64,000 bases of DNA from Bugulina stolonifera (Eukaryota > Bryozoa > Gymnolaemata > Cheilostomatida > Bugulidae). Below are positions 45,073 through 55,656 of the stretch, one piece after another. The stretch's first letter is position 1. Every line of letters begins with the position of its first letter. A program made the position numbers and the translations under genes. Location of the stretch: assembly GCA_935421135.1 (NCBI GenBank), contig OW285194.1:2847501-2911500 (forward strand). Direction: 5' to 3'. A model generated the notes under the pieces. It saw only the letters and a program-made list of their open reading frames with translations, did not search any database and was not told the DNA's origin.

Positions 45073-46328
45073 AGTAGATTGAGACTATTTCAAGGCATTT
45101 GTGGTATTCAAACTCCAATCACTGTACTTTGCACGACTAAGAAGTAAAGACAGTTTTGCAACCATTAATATGCGTGGACATGTAGTAATATCAATATATA
45201 TATATATATATACATGATATAATATACCTGCAAGAATTCCGTTGTCATATACACTACAATGTAATGTTGTTCAACAATGTAATATTCTTTTGTTACTTGT
45301 GTACCTCGACATTGGAAGGCTATAAGTTGTCAATTTTTTAGTCCATCTGTAGTAGTACAGGACCGTACAATTTAATTTGCTTTCTAACAATCATTTTATG
45401 CCCATGCTTGAATAAAATGCACTTTTTATAAGCTTTTCCACGTTATTATTTTCCATTTACATTACTGCACTGATGTTATTGCTGACCTCTAAGCCTTTTG
45501 ACCAGCCAACTATGTCTAAAAACTTTTCATAAATGTAGCTTGATGTTAAATATCGCAATGCTGTGAGAGTCCTAATTTTCTGATTGATACGCTGCATTGT
45601 TTGCAGCATCGTTTGCAGCATCGTTTGCAGCATCGTTTGCAGCATCGCTTGCAGCATCGTTTGCAGCATCGTTTGCAGCATCGTTTGCAGCATCGTTTGC
45701 AGCATCGTTTGCAGCATCGTTTGCAGCATCGTTTGTAGCATCGCTTGCAGCATCGTTTGCAGCATCGTTTGCAGCATCGTTTGCAGCATCGTTTGCAGCA
45801 TTGTTTGCAGCATTGTTGTGTAATTACTCTTTTACTTACTGTTTTTACTTACTGGTTATGGTTTATTGCATACATAACATGTCAGTCCTAAAACAGGTCT
45901 GAAGCTCAACTGAACATACAACATGCTGCTACATATGCTATGCTTGCTAGAGGATAATCTTATAGCTATGTCAATAGCAGTAATCATACAACATCTCCCT
46001 ATCTTTAAGATGAACTATCAGTTAATCTAACAATCATAAAAAGAGAGATAATAGTTACAATGTATGTTAACATAAATATACATGAAAAAAAATGCAAACT
46101 ACACAAAAACCGATTAGTAAAATTTAGTGGGAACAAGTGTCATATTTCAAAACTAGGTGTGAGGTTGACACAAACTGTTTGCCAAAGATTTGGTCAATTA
46201 CGCAGGTTTGACTACCCGACCTGACCGTAGTGTCATAGGAGCCGAAATGGGAGAGTTCACACAACGGCTGGAATTGTCAATTGGTTCTGGTCCTTCGCTA
46301 TTACTTTTTATTGGCTCGGATTTTGATT
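45073..46328. other. Intergenic stretch with a 12-bp minisatellite
   Basis: No gene is seen. A run of GTTTGCAGCATC units (12 bp, about 18 copies, rare GCTTGCAGC variants) occupies 45594-45820. Its Ala-Ser-Phe-Ala and Met-Leu-Gln-Thr translations are artefacts of the 12-bp period. Confidence 0.75.
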
Positions 46329-49116
46329 TTACTGGATTTGACTGTGAATCACCATTTGGCTAGATGAAGTTTCACTACTAACTAAGCTGGTGCGATTACG
46401 CCTCACAACACTACCAGTGCTGTCTTTAACTGTATATGATCTAGGGTGAATTGGAACTGGTCCTACTACTTTGCCATCTCTCCCCGTTTCTCTCACATAA
46501 ACTTGCTGGTCCTCTAACAATGGAGGTAGCTCTACTGCTCTGTGCCTTCTGTTAAACTGAATTTGAGACTCTAAACGCTTCGTTTTTTCCTTCTCACGGA
46601 TAGCTGACTCACAAGGGACCCGAGGCTCAAGTGCCGATGGCAAGCTGGGTATGGTAGTGCAAAGCTTTCTATTCATCAGAAGCTCAGCAGGGGAATGACC
46701 ATTCTCTAGAGGTGAAGAGCGAGAGGCCAAAAGTGCCATATAAGGGTCTGCTTCCTTTTTCAGAAGCCGTTTTACTGTTTGTACAGTACGTTCTGCTAAA
46801 CCGTTAGCTTGAGCATGCTTGGGTGAGCTAGTAACATGAATAGAATCATAATCAGCTGAAAATTTTCTGAACTCTTCTGAGGCGTACTGTGGACCATTGT
46901 CTGAAAGCAACATTTCTGGTATGCCATGACGGGCAAAAATACTCTTAAAACACCGAATGACACATCGGCTGTTGAGTTCAACAAGCTTTGCTATTTCAAT
47001 AAAACGAGAATAGTAATCAACAACTACCAAAAACCATTCATTGTTTAAGTAAAACATATCACTACCTACAAGTTCCCAAGGACGTTGTGGAAACTCGCAC
47101 CTCATCAAAGGTTCTTTCACTACATGTGCGTGTCTCTGGCAGATTTTGCAGTTTCGCACCATTTCAACTATCATCTGACTCATCCTTGGCCACCACATGG
47201 CTTGTCGAGCACGCTCACGACATTTTGTAATTCCTAAATAGCCTTTATGTTATGTGAATCATCTCCATTCTAGAGGACATTGGAATGACAATTCTCCCTT
47301 CGTACACCAAAATTTCATCTACTAATGACAATTTGGAACGGTTTTCATAAAACGGAAGTAAAACAGAGTCTTCTGCTGCTAAGTAGAATGGCCACTCTAC
47401 TTTAACAAATGATCTAACTCGTGCCAATACTTCATCTTCCAACTGTAACTGTTTCAGCTGGTTCAACCTTCTATCAGAAGCATTAGCTTTCAACATCTCT
47501 AGACTATAAACTTCCACCTCCTCAACAAAAGTAACATCATGAGGACTAGGTGTTACATTAGATCTACTGAGAGCATCAGCTACTATGTTATCTTTCCCTG
47601 CAATGTGCTCTATGACATAACTGTATCTCATTAAGCGCATCCTAAACCTCTGAATTCGTATGGGAAGCTTATCTAATTCTATGTCATTTAGCAAGGGCAC
47701 TAAAGGCTTATGGTCGGTTTGAACTACTACCTTGAGACCAATAATATAATCTTTAAACTTTTCTAATGCCCATACAATGCCGAGTGACTCTTGTTCTATG
47801 GTTGCATAGCGTTTTTCTGTTTCAGTCAATGACCTAGAAGCAGCAGACACTACTCTGAAGATTTCTGAAGGTTGTCTTTGTAGCAATACTGCACCTAGGC
47901 CGCTACGTCAAGCATCTGTTTGAACCACAGTTTGAAAAGTAGGGTTGTAGGCTGCTAATTCCACGGAGCGACAAAGTTCAGTTTTGATTTGATTAAAAGC
48001 ACTCTCTTGAGAAGTGCCCCAATACCACTGCGTACCTTTACACAGCAAAGTTCTTAAGGGGTCCCTAATACCGGAGTAAACTTACTAAGCTGATTTGCCA
48101 TGCCAAGAAAACTGCGTACATCAGTTATGTTTTGGGGGGTTGGAAAATCCTGGATACCTTGAACCGATTCTTTACTTGGCTTAATGCCATCACCAGATAT
48201 GACATGGCCAAGAAATGTTATGCTTCTACATGAAAATTCACACTTGGACTCATTCAGCGTCATACCAGCATCTGAAATACGCCTTAATACCTCACAGACA
48301 CGTCTATCGTGCTCCTCTACAGACTGCCCCCAAATACAAACGTCATCCATATGTACAACCACGCCTTCCAATCCACTCAAAACCTCTGATACAATCTTAG
48401 CATATATCTCTGGACTGGATGATAAACCAAATGGGAGTCTATTGTATGCAAATCTACTAAAAGGTGTAAGGAATGTAGTAAGAAGTTTTGACTTGTCAGA
48501 CAATGGTATTTGGTAAAATCCAGAGTTAGCATCCAACTTAGTAAATATTTTGCCATTGCCCAGTTTTGCTAAACTTGCTTCAACATGAGACATCGGATAC
48601 ACCTCTCTACGAACTACTTTATTTAGCTGTGTATAATTGACACACACACGCACTCGGCCATTTGCTTTGGGAACAACCACCATAGGAGATACCCAATCAG
48701 TTGGTTGCTGTACTTCAAAGATAACACCTTCATCTACCATGGCTTGGAGCTCTGTTTTAACTCTGCTAAGCAAGGGATATGCAACTGAACGCGGAGTATA
48801 GAATGTCAACCTCACGATGCATTTTCCCTAAGCCCCTAAAAAGTGCACTGAATTGTTGTTTAAAAAACTTACTACTTCTGTCAACAATATTTATGTCCAA
48901 TGAATCTGTTGCACATAACTTTATAAGACCTAACCTAACACATGCTGTCCTACCTAAAAGGGCTTTAGTGCCATCAACTACATAGAACCTTTCAAAAATG
49001 CTATTTCTACCTACAATGATGTTGGACTCAAAATAGCCATTTACAGTGAGTTGGGTACCACTAGCTTGACATAAATGTTTATCAGTTGGACTTACAAACA
49101 CAACATTATGTTGCAA
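46329..49116 (-). pseudogene. Decayed Ty3/Gypsy pol (protease end, RT, RNase H, integrase)
   Basis: Reading leftward: the protease C-terminal half (ALLGRTACVRLGLI, 49116-48766); reverse transcriptase with VCVNYTQLNK, LPFGL and a HMDD catalytic box (48815-48054); RNase H (TDHKPL, 47886-47245); and integrase with the end of the zinc site (CKIC) and the DD-E core (SDMF, SDNGPQ, NGLAERTVQ; 47198-46329). Consecutive parts are in different frames. Breaks lie near 48054 (TAA after LGTP in the old frame), 47909 (TGA inside DA-RSGLGA) and 47220-47245, so it cannot encode a working polyprotein. Gag and the protease DTG were not found upstream, and no LTRs were recognised. Confidence 0.85.
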
Positions 49117-50380
49117 CGCTCACTTTACATCTCTAGAAAGCTGATTTAAATGAGCTCTACAATAGTTGAAAGTGAAGTGTACCTAAGGAAGTTATATTTC
49201 ACAAATTAACTGCAGCAACTAGATATGACGTATCAACCCATTTCACATTATTAGCCATTATTCAATGATTTCAAAGTGAATAAGCAATGTTCAAGCTTAA
49301 GTCTGCTATCATAATCATTCTGTTCTGCTTTTAATGGTACAGAAGTATGGTGTCACAATTTGTTGTCTTCTTTTGTTTCATGATGTGAGTCTTGGTTGGT
49401 GAAAAAGCAACTTGGATTTGTATATTGGTGTGTGAGGGGAGAAGCAAGACTCTGCTATGACAGATCAAACAACAAGATTTACATGTACATGTACATATTA
49501 TTTACCCCACAAAACTTCAATTGTTAAGTGAAGCAAGCAACGTGGTTTCCTCTATTGTTATTTACTACAAAGATAATTTTCAAACTAAAGTGTTTAAAAC
49601 ATCGGTCATTTCTAGTTGCAACGGTCATTTTTGGTAAATTGATTAATTAAGTTTGCAGGGTCAAATATCTGAATTGGAGAACTTGGAGCACCAACAAGTT
49701 AGTCCAACCAACAACCATGAATCTACTAACAATATAATTTATACACACACAGAATGATATATTATACAATTCATTTTAGGTCTTGACACTGACAAAAATG
49801 TCTTTTTACAAAAAAATTGGCTTTTATCATGGTTCAACAAGCAATTTCTGGTTATATGTAAGAGAGTGCACCGTGGCTAGCGTTTCATTCTTTTGATCTA
49901 TAATAGTCCTGATCTACACACAGCTTAGTTCTGAATGAACCCTGATAGATGGTGTTACTAAAGAAAGAAATACACACAATAAAATATATAAACTGCACTT
50001 ACATGCACATGGATGACTACTTTGGAAATATGCTATTGCATAATACTATGCATAACATGCAGCAAGAAGAAGCACTACTCGAATAGTACAGAAGCGGCTA
50101 TCCATGGTAAAAACTAAGACATGAATGCTCTTTCTAAATTTGCAAAGTTCCACAGTATTGCCCAACCAATGTTGGTAAGTTTTTCTCACCTCCGTCTTTG
50201 CTTCAATACAACCCATAGAGATTAAATTGCTTATAAATAAACTAGCAGCGAGTACAATGTACTTGCGACTGTATAAAAAAATTTTAAGTTAAAAGTAATG
50301 CTACTTCAAAAGAGCTCAATGTATTAGAGGGAACACAGAACTATGTAGAAATTATTATTCAGTAAAACATAATCAGAAAA
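49117..50380. other. AT-rich intergenic stretch, nothing recognised
   Basis: No open frame of note, no repeats longer than simple ACATGT runs, and no LTR for the adjacent decayed pol was identified. Confidence 0.6.
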
Positions 50381-50399
50381 CTACTATTTCCCTGCGAGG

Positions 50400-50732
50400 G
50401 ACTTGTCCCGAGCGGACGGCCGTGGGTCTGAGAAGGTCGAGGAGTCCGGAAGGACCCGACACGACTCAGGCACCGGCGCTGGTGGCAGCGCCTCCGGCGT
50501 GGGCCTTGGTTCTGGTTTGGGTGCCGTAGGCGCAGGTGAGAGTGACAGCAATATCACCAGTGGTAGTAGTGGTGGAGGTGATGGTAGTGCGACCAACAAT
50601 GGTAGTAAAACCAGAGGAGGTGGTGACGGCAATGCTCGGAGTGATAGAGGACGCGGCTGGGCAGACACGGCAGAGGAAGAGGACATGGACTTAGGCAAGA
50701 TGACAGGTCTGTTGGATTCAGACACCGAGTGA
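50400..50732 (+). CDS. Gly/Ser-rich, acidic-tailed open frame, origin unknown
   Basis: This GC-rich island encodes a Gly/Ser/Asp-rich stretch ending in an acidic tail (TAEEEDMDLG ... LLDSDTE) before TGA at 50730-50732. It has no ATG at its head and stays open upstream, so it would be the 3' part of a gene. The opposite strand is also open but proline-rich and less plausible. A purine-rich run (GAAGGCAGAGAGAAGGG) right after the stop, followed by a TATA-containing block, would suit the 3' end of a retroelement. Confidence 0.3.
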   Translation, partial: DLSRADGRGSEKVEESGRTRHDSGTGAGGSASGVGLGSGLGAVGAGESDSNITSGSSGGGDGSATNNGSKTRGGGDGNARSDRGRGWADTAEEEDMDLGKMTGLLDSDTE

Positions 50733-50748
50733 TGAAGGCAGAGAGAAG

Positions 50749-51130
50749 GGTGCTGTAAGTATAGGTTGAGCAATAGGTAAGTGGCTCTAGATTAACCCGC
50801 TACATAATGCTTGGTGTGAGTGTCTCTAGCACTGATTGTTAACAGCTTCATGTCTTGCTTGGTGCGGCAAACCCTCGTAACTGCTTTCTTGGTTATACTT
50901 TATGTCATGTCTAAGATCACTGCTGCTTGAAAAGAAAGGGGCATGTTATATAATGATATCCGGTTCTGCCCCGTGCTCATTGGTGTCTACAGGGCTACGG
51001 ACTAGGACACTGCTACAGGACATAAGAGGTCTTGGAATCACGTGACCGCGTAGGGATATTGACTTGGTATATAAGTGAGAGAGCGACCGAAGACCGCCTT
51101 CTTCTACACACGTGTCTATCTGGTGATGAA
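50749..51130 (+). other. Possible LTR or promoter block
   Basis: It follows a purine tract and begins TGCTGTAAG. It is richer in GC than its surroundings and has GGTATATAAGTGAGAGAG (TATA box) near 51067 with CTTCTTCTACACACG downstream. No second copy or target duplication was found in the window, so a solo LTR or a host promoter both remain possible. Confidence 0.3.
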
Positions 51131-51709
51131 ATAGAATGAAATATCTTCACATTATGCACGTAAATGCAAAAGTATTCTGTTCAAGTACATAACCAATTCA
51201 ATTGATTTTGAGTATATCATTATGTTTTAAATTGGAATTTAATAATAGTTTTCTCGTTAAAGATGAGAAAAGTTTTGTACTGTAGCAATATTACATGTAC
51301 ATTTTATAATAGAATATATTCTAAAATTTAAATAAACTTTACTATCAAAGTGTTAAAACTGCGTAGTTGAACTAAAGCTGCCGAATAAATGTACATTCAC
51401 TGGTTCTTCTTTCGATGAAATCACATTGTAGGCTCGTATTCCAGCTATTGACTTAGAATTTGAGAATCGTTCAGATTTCATTGGTGATTTACTGTAGGCC
51501 CCCTACATGTAGAAGCTGACTAAGATGGAGAAGTCAACTTGTCTGCACGTTTAGGTACTGAGGTTGACTTACATGTGCATGTACATGTATATACATGTAC
51601 AAGGAAACTGATTGTAATGCTGAAGGTACTTTAGCTATAGCGTAATTTCCAGCGTCGGTAATGCATCATCACACTCTATGCAGGAATTAGAATTCCACCA
51701 TGTGGTGAT

Positions 51710-51749
51710 AGTAGTATAGTCAGTGCAGATCTGCACTGACTATACTACT
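51710..51749. mobile_element. 40-bp palindromic scar made of fused E-element ends
   Basis: The sequence is AGTAGTATAGTCAGTGCAGA followed directly by its reverse complement. That is exactly the outermost 5' and 3' termini of E1/E2 joined at their AGATCT site. It is flanked by the perfect 6-bp duplication GGTGAT (51704-51709 and 51750-51755), as at E1 and E2. It is therefore a real insertion whose interior is gone. Confidence 0.9.
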
Positions 51750-51894
51750 GGTGATGTATATTATCATATGATCCACTTGTTTATCATATTGTTTGAGCTT
51801 TTCACAACAGTGTCGGCTCATAAAAGAGGTCCATCATGTACTTTGGCATGCACAATTGGAGCTCAGCAAAACTTTTTTGTTTTCAAAACACTAC

Positions 51895-52107
51895 TGTTAA
51901 GTTACGTGGGTCAGGTATGTTCGTATAAGCAGATAAACACACTTACTTGGTAGTTACTAGTAGTGGATGAAGAACAAGAAGTTTCTGAAGGCACGTGTTG
52001 TTGATCCAGCATTCAAGACGTAAGAGACTTCCAATATCTCCGCGGCTTCTGGGATCACGTCACTTCCGCTATTCGCCAAACCCGTTGACGTCTAGCATCA
52101 CATTACA
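51895..52107 (-). repeat. 3' LTR of the Gypsy element
   Basis: 213 bp, a direct repeat of 57182-57391. It contains CTTCCAATATCTCCGCGGCT and begins TGTTAAGTTACG. Confidence 0.9.
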
Positions 52108-52262
52108 TGCCCTTCCTTCTTCGTTTCTCTTTTCTCTAAATAGTCAAATGAAGGGCAGCAGTATCTGTCCTTCATACATCTGTTTATGCAGTTGACATTA
52201 CATAACGTACAGACTGAAATACGAGTCATGCATTGGACGTGATCATAACTTACGACTACGGC

Positions 52263-53393
52263 TTAGCCCTTGGACTGTTCCCCTTCCTCCTCGCTGACCT
52301 CATCCAGCAGGTTGCTCAGACTCTCTCCGGGGTCCAAAGTACCAGTCCCTCCGACCTGCTCACCTGACTCTGCCAAAAGGCTTTCAGGGTCTTGCGTTGT
52401 CAGATCAGGACCTTCCCTCGACTCCTGAGGATCCTCGACGTCCATGGCCGTCTCGGTCGCCCAGGAGGTCCCAGTGTCAGTTTGAACTTCATCCACTGAG
52501 AGACCCGTAGACACCTCAGTGTCAGCCTTAGCTTCATTCACTGAGCTGTTTTCACTTTTACCGTTTTTCTCATTGCTCTTTCCACCACTGCTAGCCTCAC
52601 TAGCTTTGTTGGAACTGTCTACCCTGCTGGTTCCACCAGCCGCACCCTGGTCTGCCTTACTAGTGCTCTGGTCCGTGGTGGTAGCCACTACCCGGCGCTT
52701 TCTGGCAACCTCAATCTCATTGATCGCCTCCATAACTCTCTTGAGAGGGCTCGAGAGGTGTTTAGCCTCTTCTCGATCCTTCAAGAGGTTATTCCTCTCT
52801 CTCGTCAACTCTGCCAACCTTCTATTATACTCGGCATCGAGTTCACGTTTCCTGGCCTCAAGATCAGCCAACCGGTCATCATAATACCTGGGGGTGGCCA
52901 GCTGGCTAAACCTGGACATGTCGGCCACCATTTCCCTGACACGATCGACCAAGGTTAGACCGGGGTCAATCATCTCGGAGACCTCATTATGGCATTGGGC
53001 CGCTTGAGCAAACGACCTTTCAGCTCTGGTAGCAGATGATACTGCTGTGCCACCACTGGCCTGGCTTGCCGCCTGGGAGTAGGATCTCCCCTGTTGTGCA
53101 GTATAAACTTTACTAGTGCTTTCAGTAGCAACACTCTTACCCGTCTGCATCTTTGTAGGACAAGCGATCTGCTTGTGGCCTAGCTGGTGGCAGTAACGGC
53201 ATCGGGGACTAGGGCAGACTGTAGACAGGTGCCCTTTTAACCCACACGCTGTGCAGTTGGCCATTGGGCACAACATCGTAGGATGGTCTTCTGATCGGCA
53301 GAACGAGCAGCCGAAGCTGGCCGCCCTCTTCTTTCCAGACATACTACAACATAAAGAACAATTAGCAATGCTATAACGTAGTGAACATTTCAA
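52263..53393 (-). CDS. Third ORF of the Gypsy element: three zinc knuckles plus coiled coil
   Basis: The frame allows 376 residues, but a more natural start is the Met at about codon 18 (MSGKKRAASF). Near the N-terminus are three CCHC-type knuckles: CSFCRSEDHPTMLC, CTACGLKGHLSTVC and CRYCHQLGHKQIAC. The middle holds a charged coiled coil (ADLEARKRELDAEYNRRLAE). The C-terminal third is Ser/Thr/Glu-rich and ends EEEGEQSKG. It occupies the place where the integrase catalytic core should be in Pol. It is likely an RNA/DNA-binding accessory or Gag-like protein; its function is unknown. The frame is open with no breaks, unlike the Gag of the same element, so selection or recency is possible. Confidence 0.65.
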   Translation of the reverse strand: MKCSLRYSIANCSLCCSMSGKKRAASFGCSFCRSEDHPTMLCPMANCTACGLKGHLSTVCPSPRCRYCHQLGHKQIACPTKMQTGKSVATESTSKVYTAQQGRSYSQAASQASGGTAVSSATRAERSFAQAAQCHNEVSEMIDPGLTLVDRVREMVADMSRFSQLATPRYYDDRLADLEARKRELDAEYNRRLAELTRERNNLLKDREEAKHLSSPLKRVMEAINEIEVARKRRVVATTTDQSTSKADQGAAGGTSRVDSSNKASEASSGGKSNEKNGKSENSSVNEAKADTEVSTGLSVDEVQTDTGTSWATETAMDVEDPQESREGPDLTTQDPESLLAESGEQVGGTGTLDPGESLSNLLDEVSEEEGEQSKG

Positions 53394-53463
53394 ACATACT
53401 ACAGTGGATAACGAAGCTAATGCGTGATAAACATTTTAGTGTCACTACGTCATAAATACAGTT

Positions 53464-55656
53464 TTAGTAATACTGATAGACGTCCCGGTTTGGGCGTTTC
53501 ACTGTTCTTCCGTACCTAGTGCGGGTCTCCCCAGCCCGCTTAATACAGATCTCGCATGTGGCAACAAAGTTCTCAATGTCGCTAGATACTGTAGGCCACC
53601 AGAACAGCTGACGGGCCCGCCTTCTGCATTTTCCAACGCCTTGATGCCCTTCGTGGCATCTTCTCAGATATTCTAGTCTGAGGCCTGATGGCACGTACCC
53701 CTTAGAGCCAAACATTATTATGTTTCCGCAGGTGGTCAGGTTGAATCTGCTGCTATACAGTTCTTCGCAGGCCTGTTGATGGTCATAATCGGACCATTCA
53801 GACTGTAGCGGCATCAAGCAATTCGAAGCGACTTTGTCCTTGTATAAGGCCGTTACCAGTTCGGTTTCTCTCACGTCATCTAACAAGTGTTCCCTTATAT
53901 AGTTACACACATATTGCTCCATTAGGTTGCTGCCTCCAATGTCTTCATCCGTGCACTCCATATCTATTGGTCTACTAAGTAGGTCGGCTATATACAATTT
54001 TGATCCTGGGGTATGGAAGATTCCATATCCGTATCTCATTAACCTTAATTTGAATCGTTGTACCCTTAGCGGCAACTTGGATAAATCCTTTTCACCTAGC
54101 AGGGCTACCAGCCTCTTGTGATCGGTTTCTAACTCAAATTCTCGGCCTACCAGATAGTAATCGAATTTCTCACAGGCCCATGTAAGGGCGAGGGCTTCTT
54201 TTTCGATCATCGCATACTTCTGTTCTGCCATGGTCAGCTTCCTGGAAGCATACTCTACCGGCTGCCAAGCACCGTATTCATTTTCTTGTAGTAGGACCGC
54301 CCCAATGGCGCCTTTACTCGAGTCAGCCGACACCCTATGCCTCCTTGCTAAATCAAAACTAGCCAGGATGGGCAATCGGGACATTTCCGCCTTTATTTCG
54401 TTCAAGGCGTTTCCCTGACTGTCTCCCCAATACCACTCCGACTTCTGTCCGGTGACGGAGTTGATCGGGACTGCTAGTGAAGCTAATCGTCTGCTGAACT
54501 TACTCAGATATTTGACCATTCCCATGAACCTTCTAGCCTCCTTCTTGGTGGTAGGAGGCTTCATGTTTAGGACTGCTTCGACCTTTTTCGGGTCTGGTTT
54601 CACTCCTTGAGCACTAATGATATGGCCCAAGAAACTAATTTCATTTCGGGCAAATTCACATTTCTGTTTTTTCAGTGTCATCCCTGCCTTTAAGACCCGG
54701 TCAAGCACGAGGTGCAACCTCTTCCAGTGCTCGGCCGCGTCTTTTCCGAACACCAAAATGTCATCCATTAGGCATATCACTCCTTCTAACCCGCACAGGA
54801 TCTTTTCCATTGACCGCTGGAAGAACTCTGGAGCAGAGGAGATGCCGAAAGGCATTCTCTTGAAACAGAATCTTCCCCACGGGGTAATGAAAGTCGTCAA
54901 CAGCCTACTTTCGGGGTCCAAGCGCACTTGCCAGAACCCAGAGTTGGCATCGAGTTTGGAAAAGACCCTCCCTTCCAACAGTCTGGCCAACATGTCGCTA
55001 ACCCTCGGGAGAGGGTAGGTTTCTCTTTTCACACTCTTATTCAGCCTCGTTAAGTCAACACACATCCTGATGTCCCCGCTTGACTTCAGTGCAATCGTCA
55101 AGCCAGAGCACCAGTCTGTTGGTGTTTCCACTCTCTCGATCACTCCCAATTCGAGCATCTTGTCTATTTCTGCTCTCGCCTTTTCCCTCAAACCCGCAGC
55201 TATCGGTCTAGGACTGAATAGCTGGTAAGGGCTAGCGTCGTCTTTCAAGGAGATCACAAAAATACCGGACATAGAGCCCAACCCGGAGAACAGTTTTGAG
55301 TACTCCTCCAAAGGGGCAAAAGCTTTGGTTCTAATGCGGTTCACAACTCTTATAAGACCGAGTTCTTCAATTTCTTTAATGCCTAGGAGGTTCCGAAACA
55401 CTCCTTTTACTACGGAAGCAACACACCTGGTAGATTTCGCCGAGCTGGTCAAAGCGATTGGCGTCTCTCCTAACTGTTCTAGCGTGTTGCCCCCTGCCCC
55501 AACCAGGACTCGCCTGGGCGGATTCAGTTGCGTGTTCAAGATCTTGAATGATGATTCTGTTAAGACTGTCACTTGGGCCCCCGTGTCTAGAGCAAACACG
55601 AGGTTCACTCCGTTTACTTGCAGCGTCACTTTGTACTCAAGGCCTCTATCATATAG
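53464..55656 (-). CDS. Pol of the Gypsy element: protease, RT, RNase H and integrase zinc site only
   Basis: The frame is continuous and in the same phase as Gag, separated only by TGA at 55657-55659 (see findings). Domains: aspartic protease (FALDTGAQVTVL), reverse transcriptase (SGLTIALK, MCVDLTRLNK, FGISSAPE, LMDD box), RNase H (SADSSKGAIGAVLLQ, ETDHKRLVALL) and the HHCC zinc site of integrase (HEGHQG ... CEIC). It stops soon after, at VYQYY. The DD-E integrase core is absent, so the protein is shorter than a full Gypsy Pol. There is no ATG at the head, which is consistent with expression as a Gag-Pol extension. Confidence 0.85.
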   Translation of the reverse strand, partial: LYDRGLEYKVTLQVNGVNLVFALDTGAQVTVLTESSFKILNTQLNPPRRVLVGAGGNTLEQLGETPIALTSSAKSTRCVASVVKGVFRNLLGIKEIEELGLIRVVNRIRTKAFAPLEEYSKLFSGLGSMSGIFVISLKDDASPYQLFSPRPIAAGLREKARAEIDKMLELGVIERVETPTDWCSGLTIALKSSGDIRMCVDLTRLNKSVKRETYPLPRVSDMLARLLEGRVFSKLDANSGFWQVRLDPESRLLTTFITPWGRFCFKRMPFGISSAPEFFQRSMEKILCGLEGVICLMDDILVFGKDAAEHWKRLHLVLDRVLKAGMTLKKQKCEFARNEISFLGHIISAQGVKPDPKKVEAVLNMKPPTTKKEARRFMGMVKYLSKFSRRLASLAVPINSVTGQKSEWYWGDSQGNALNEIKAEMSRLPILASFDLARRHRVSADSSKGAIGAVLLQENEYGAWQPVEYASRKLTMAEQKYAMIEKEALALTWACEKFDYYLVGREFELETDHKRLVALLGEKDLSKLPLRVQRFKLRLMRYGYGIFHTPGSKLYIADLLSRPIDMECTDEDIGGSNLMEQYVCNYIREHLLDDVRETELVTALYKDKVASNCLMPLQSEWSDYDHQQACEELYSSRFNLTTCGNIIMFGSKGYVPSGLRLEYLRRCHEGHQGVGKCRRRARQLFWWPTVSSDIENFVATCEICIKRAGETRTRYGRTVKRPNRDVYQYY

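Noticed and set aside
45457..45902. Met-Leu-Gln-Thr, Ala-Ser-Phe-Ala and Cys-Ser-Ile-Val repeat proteins
   Set aside because: Products of a 12-bp minisatellite; no gene signals.
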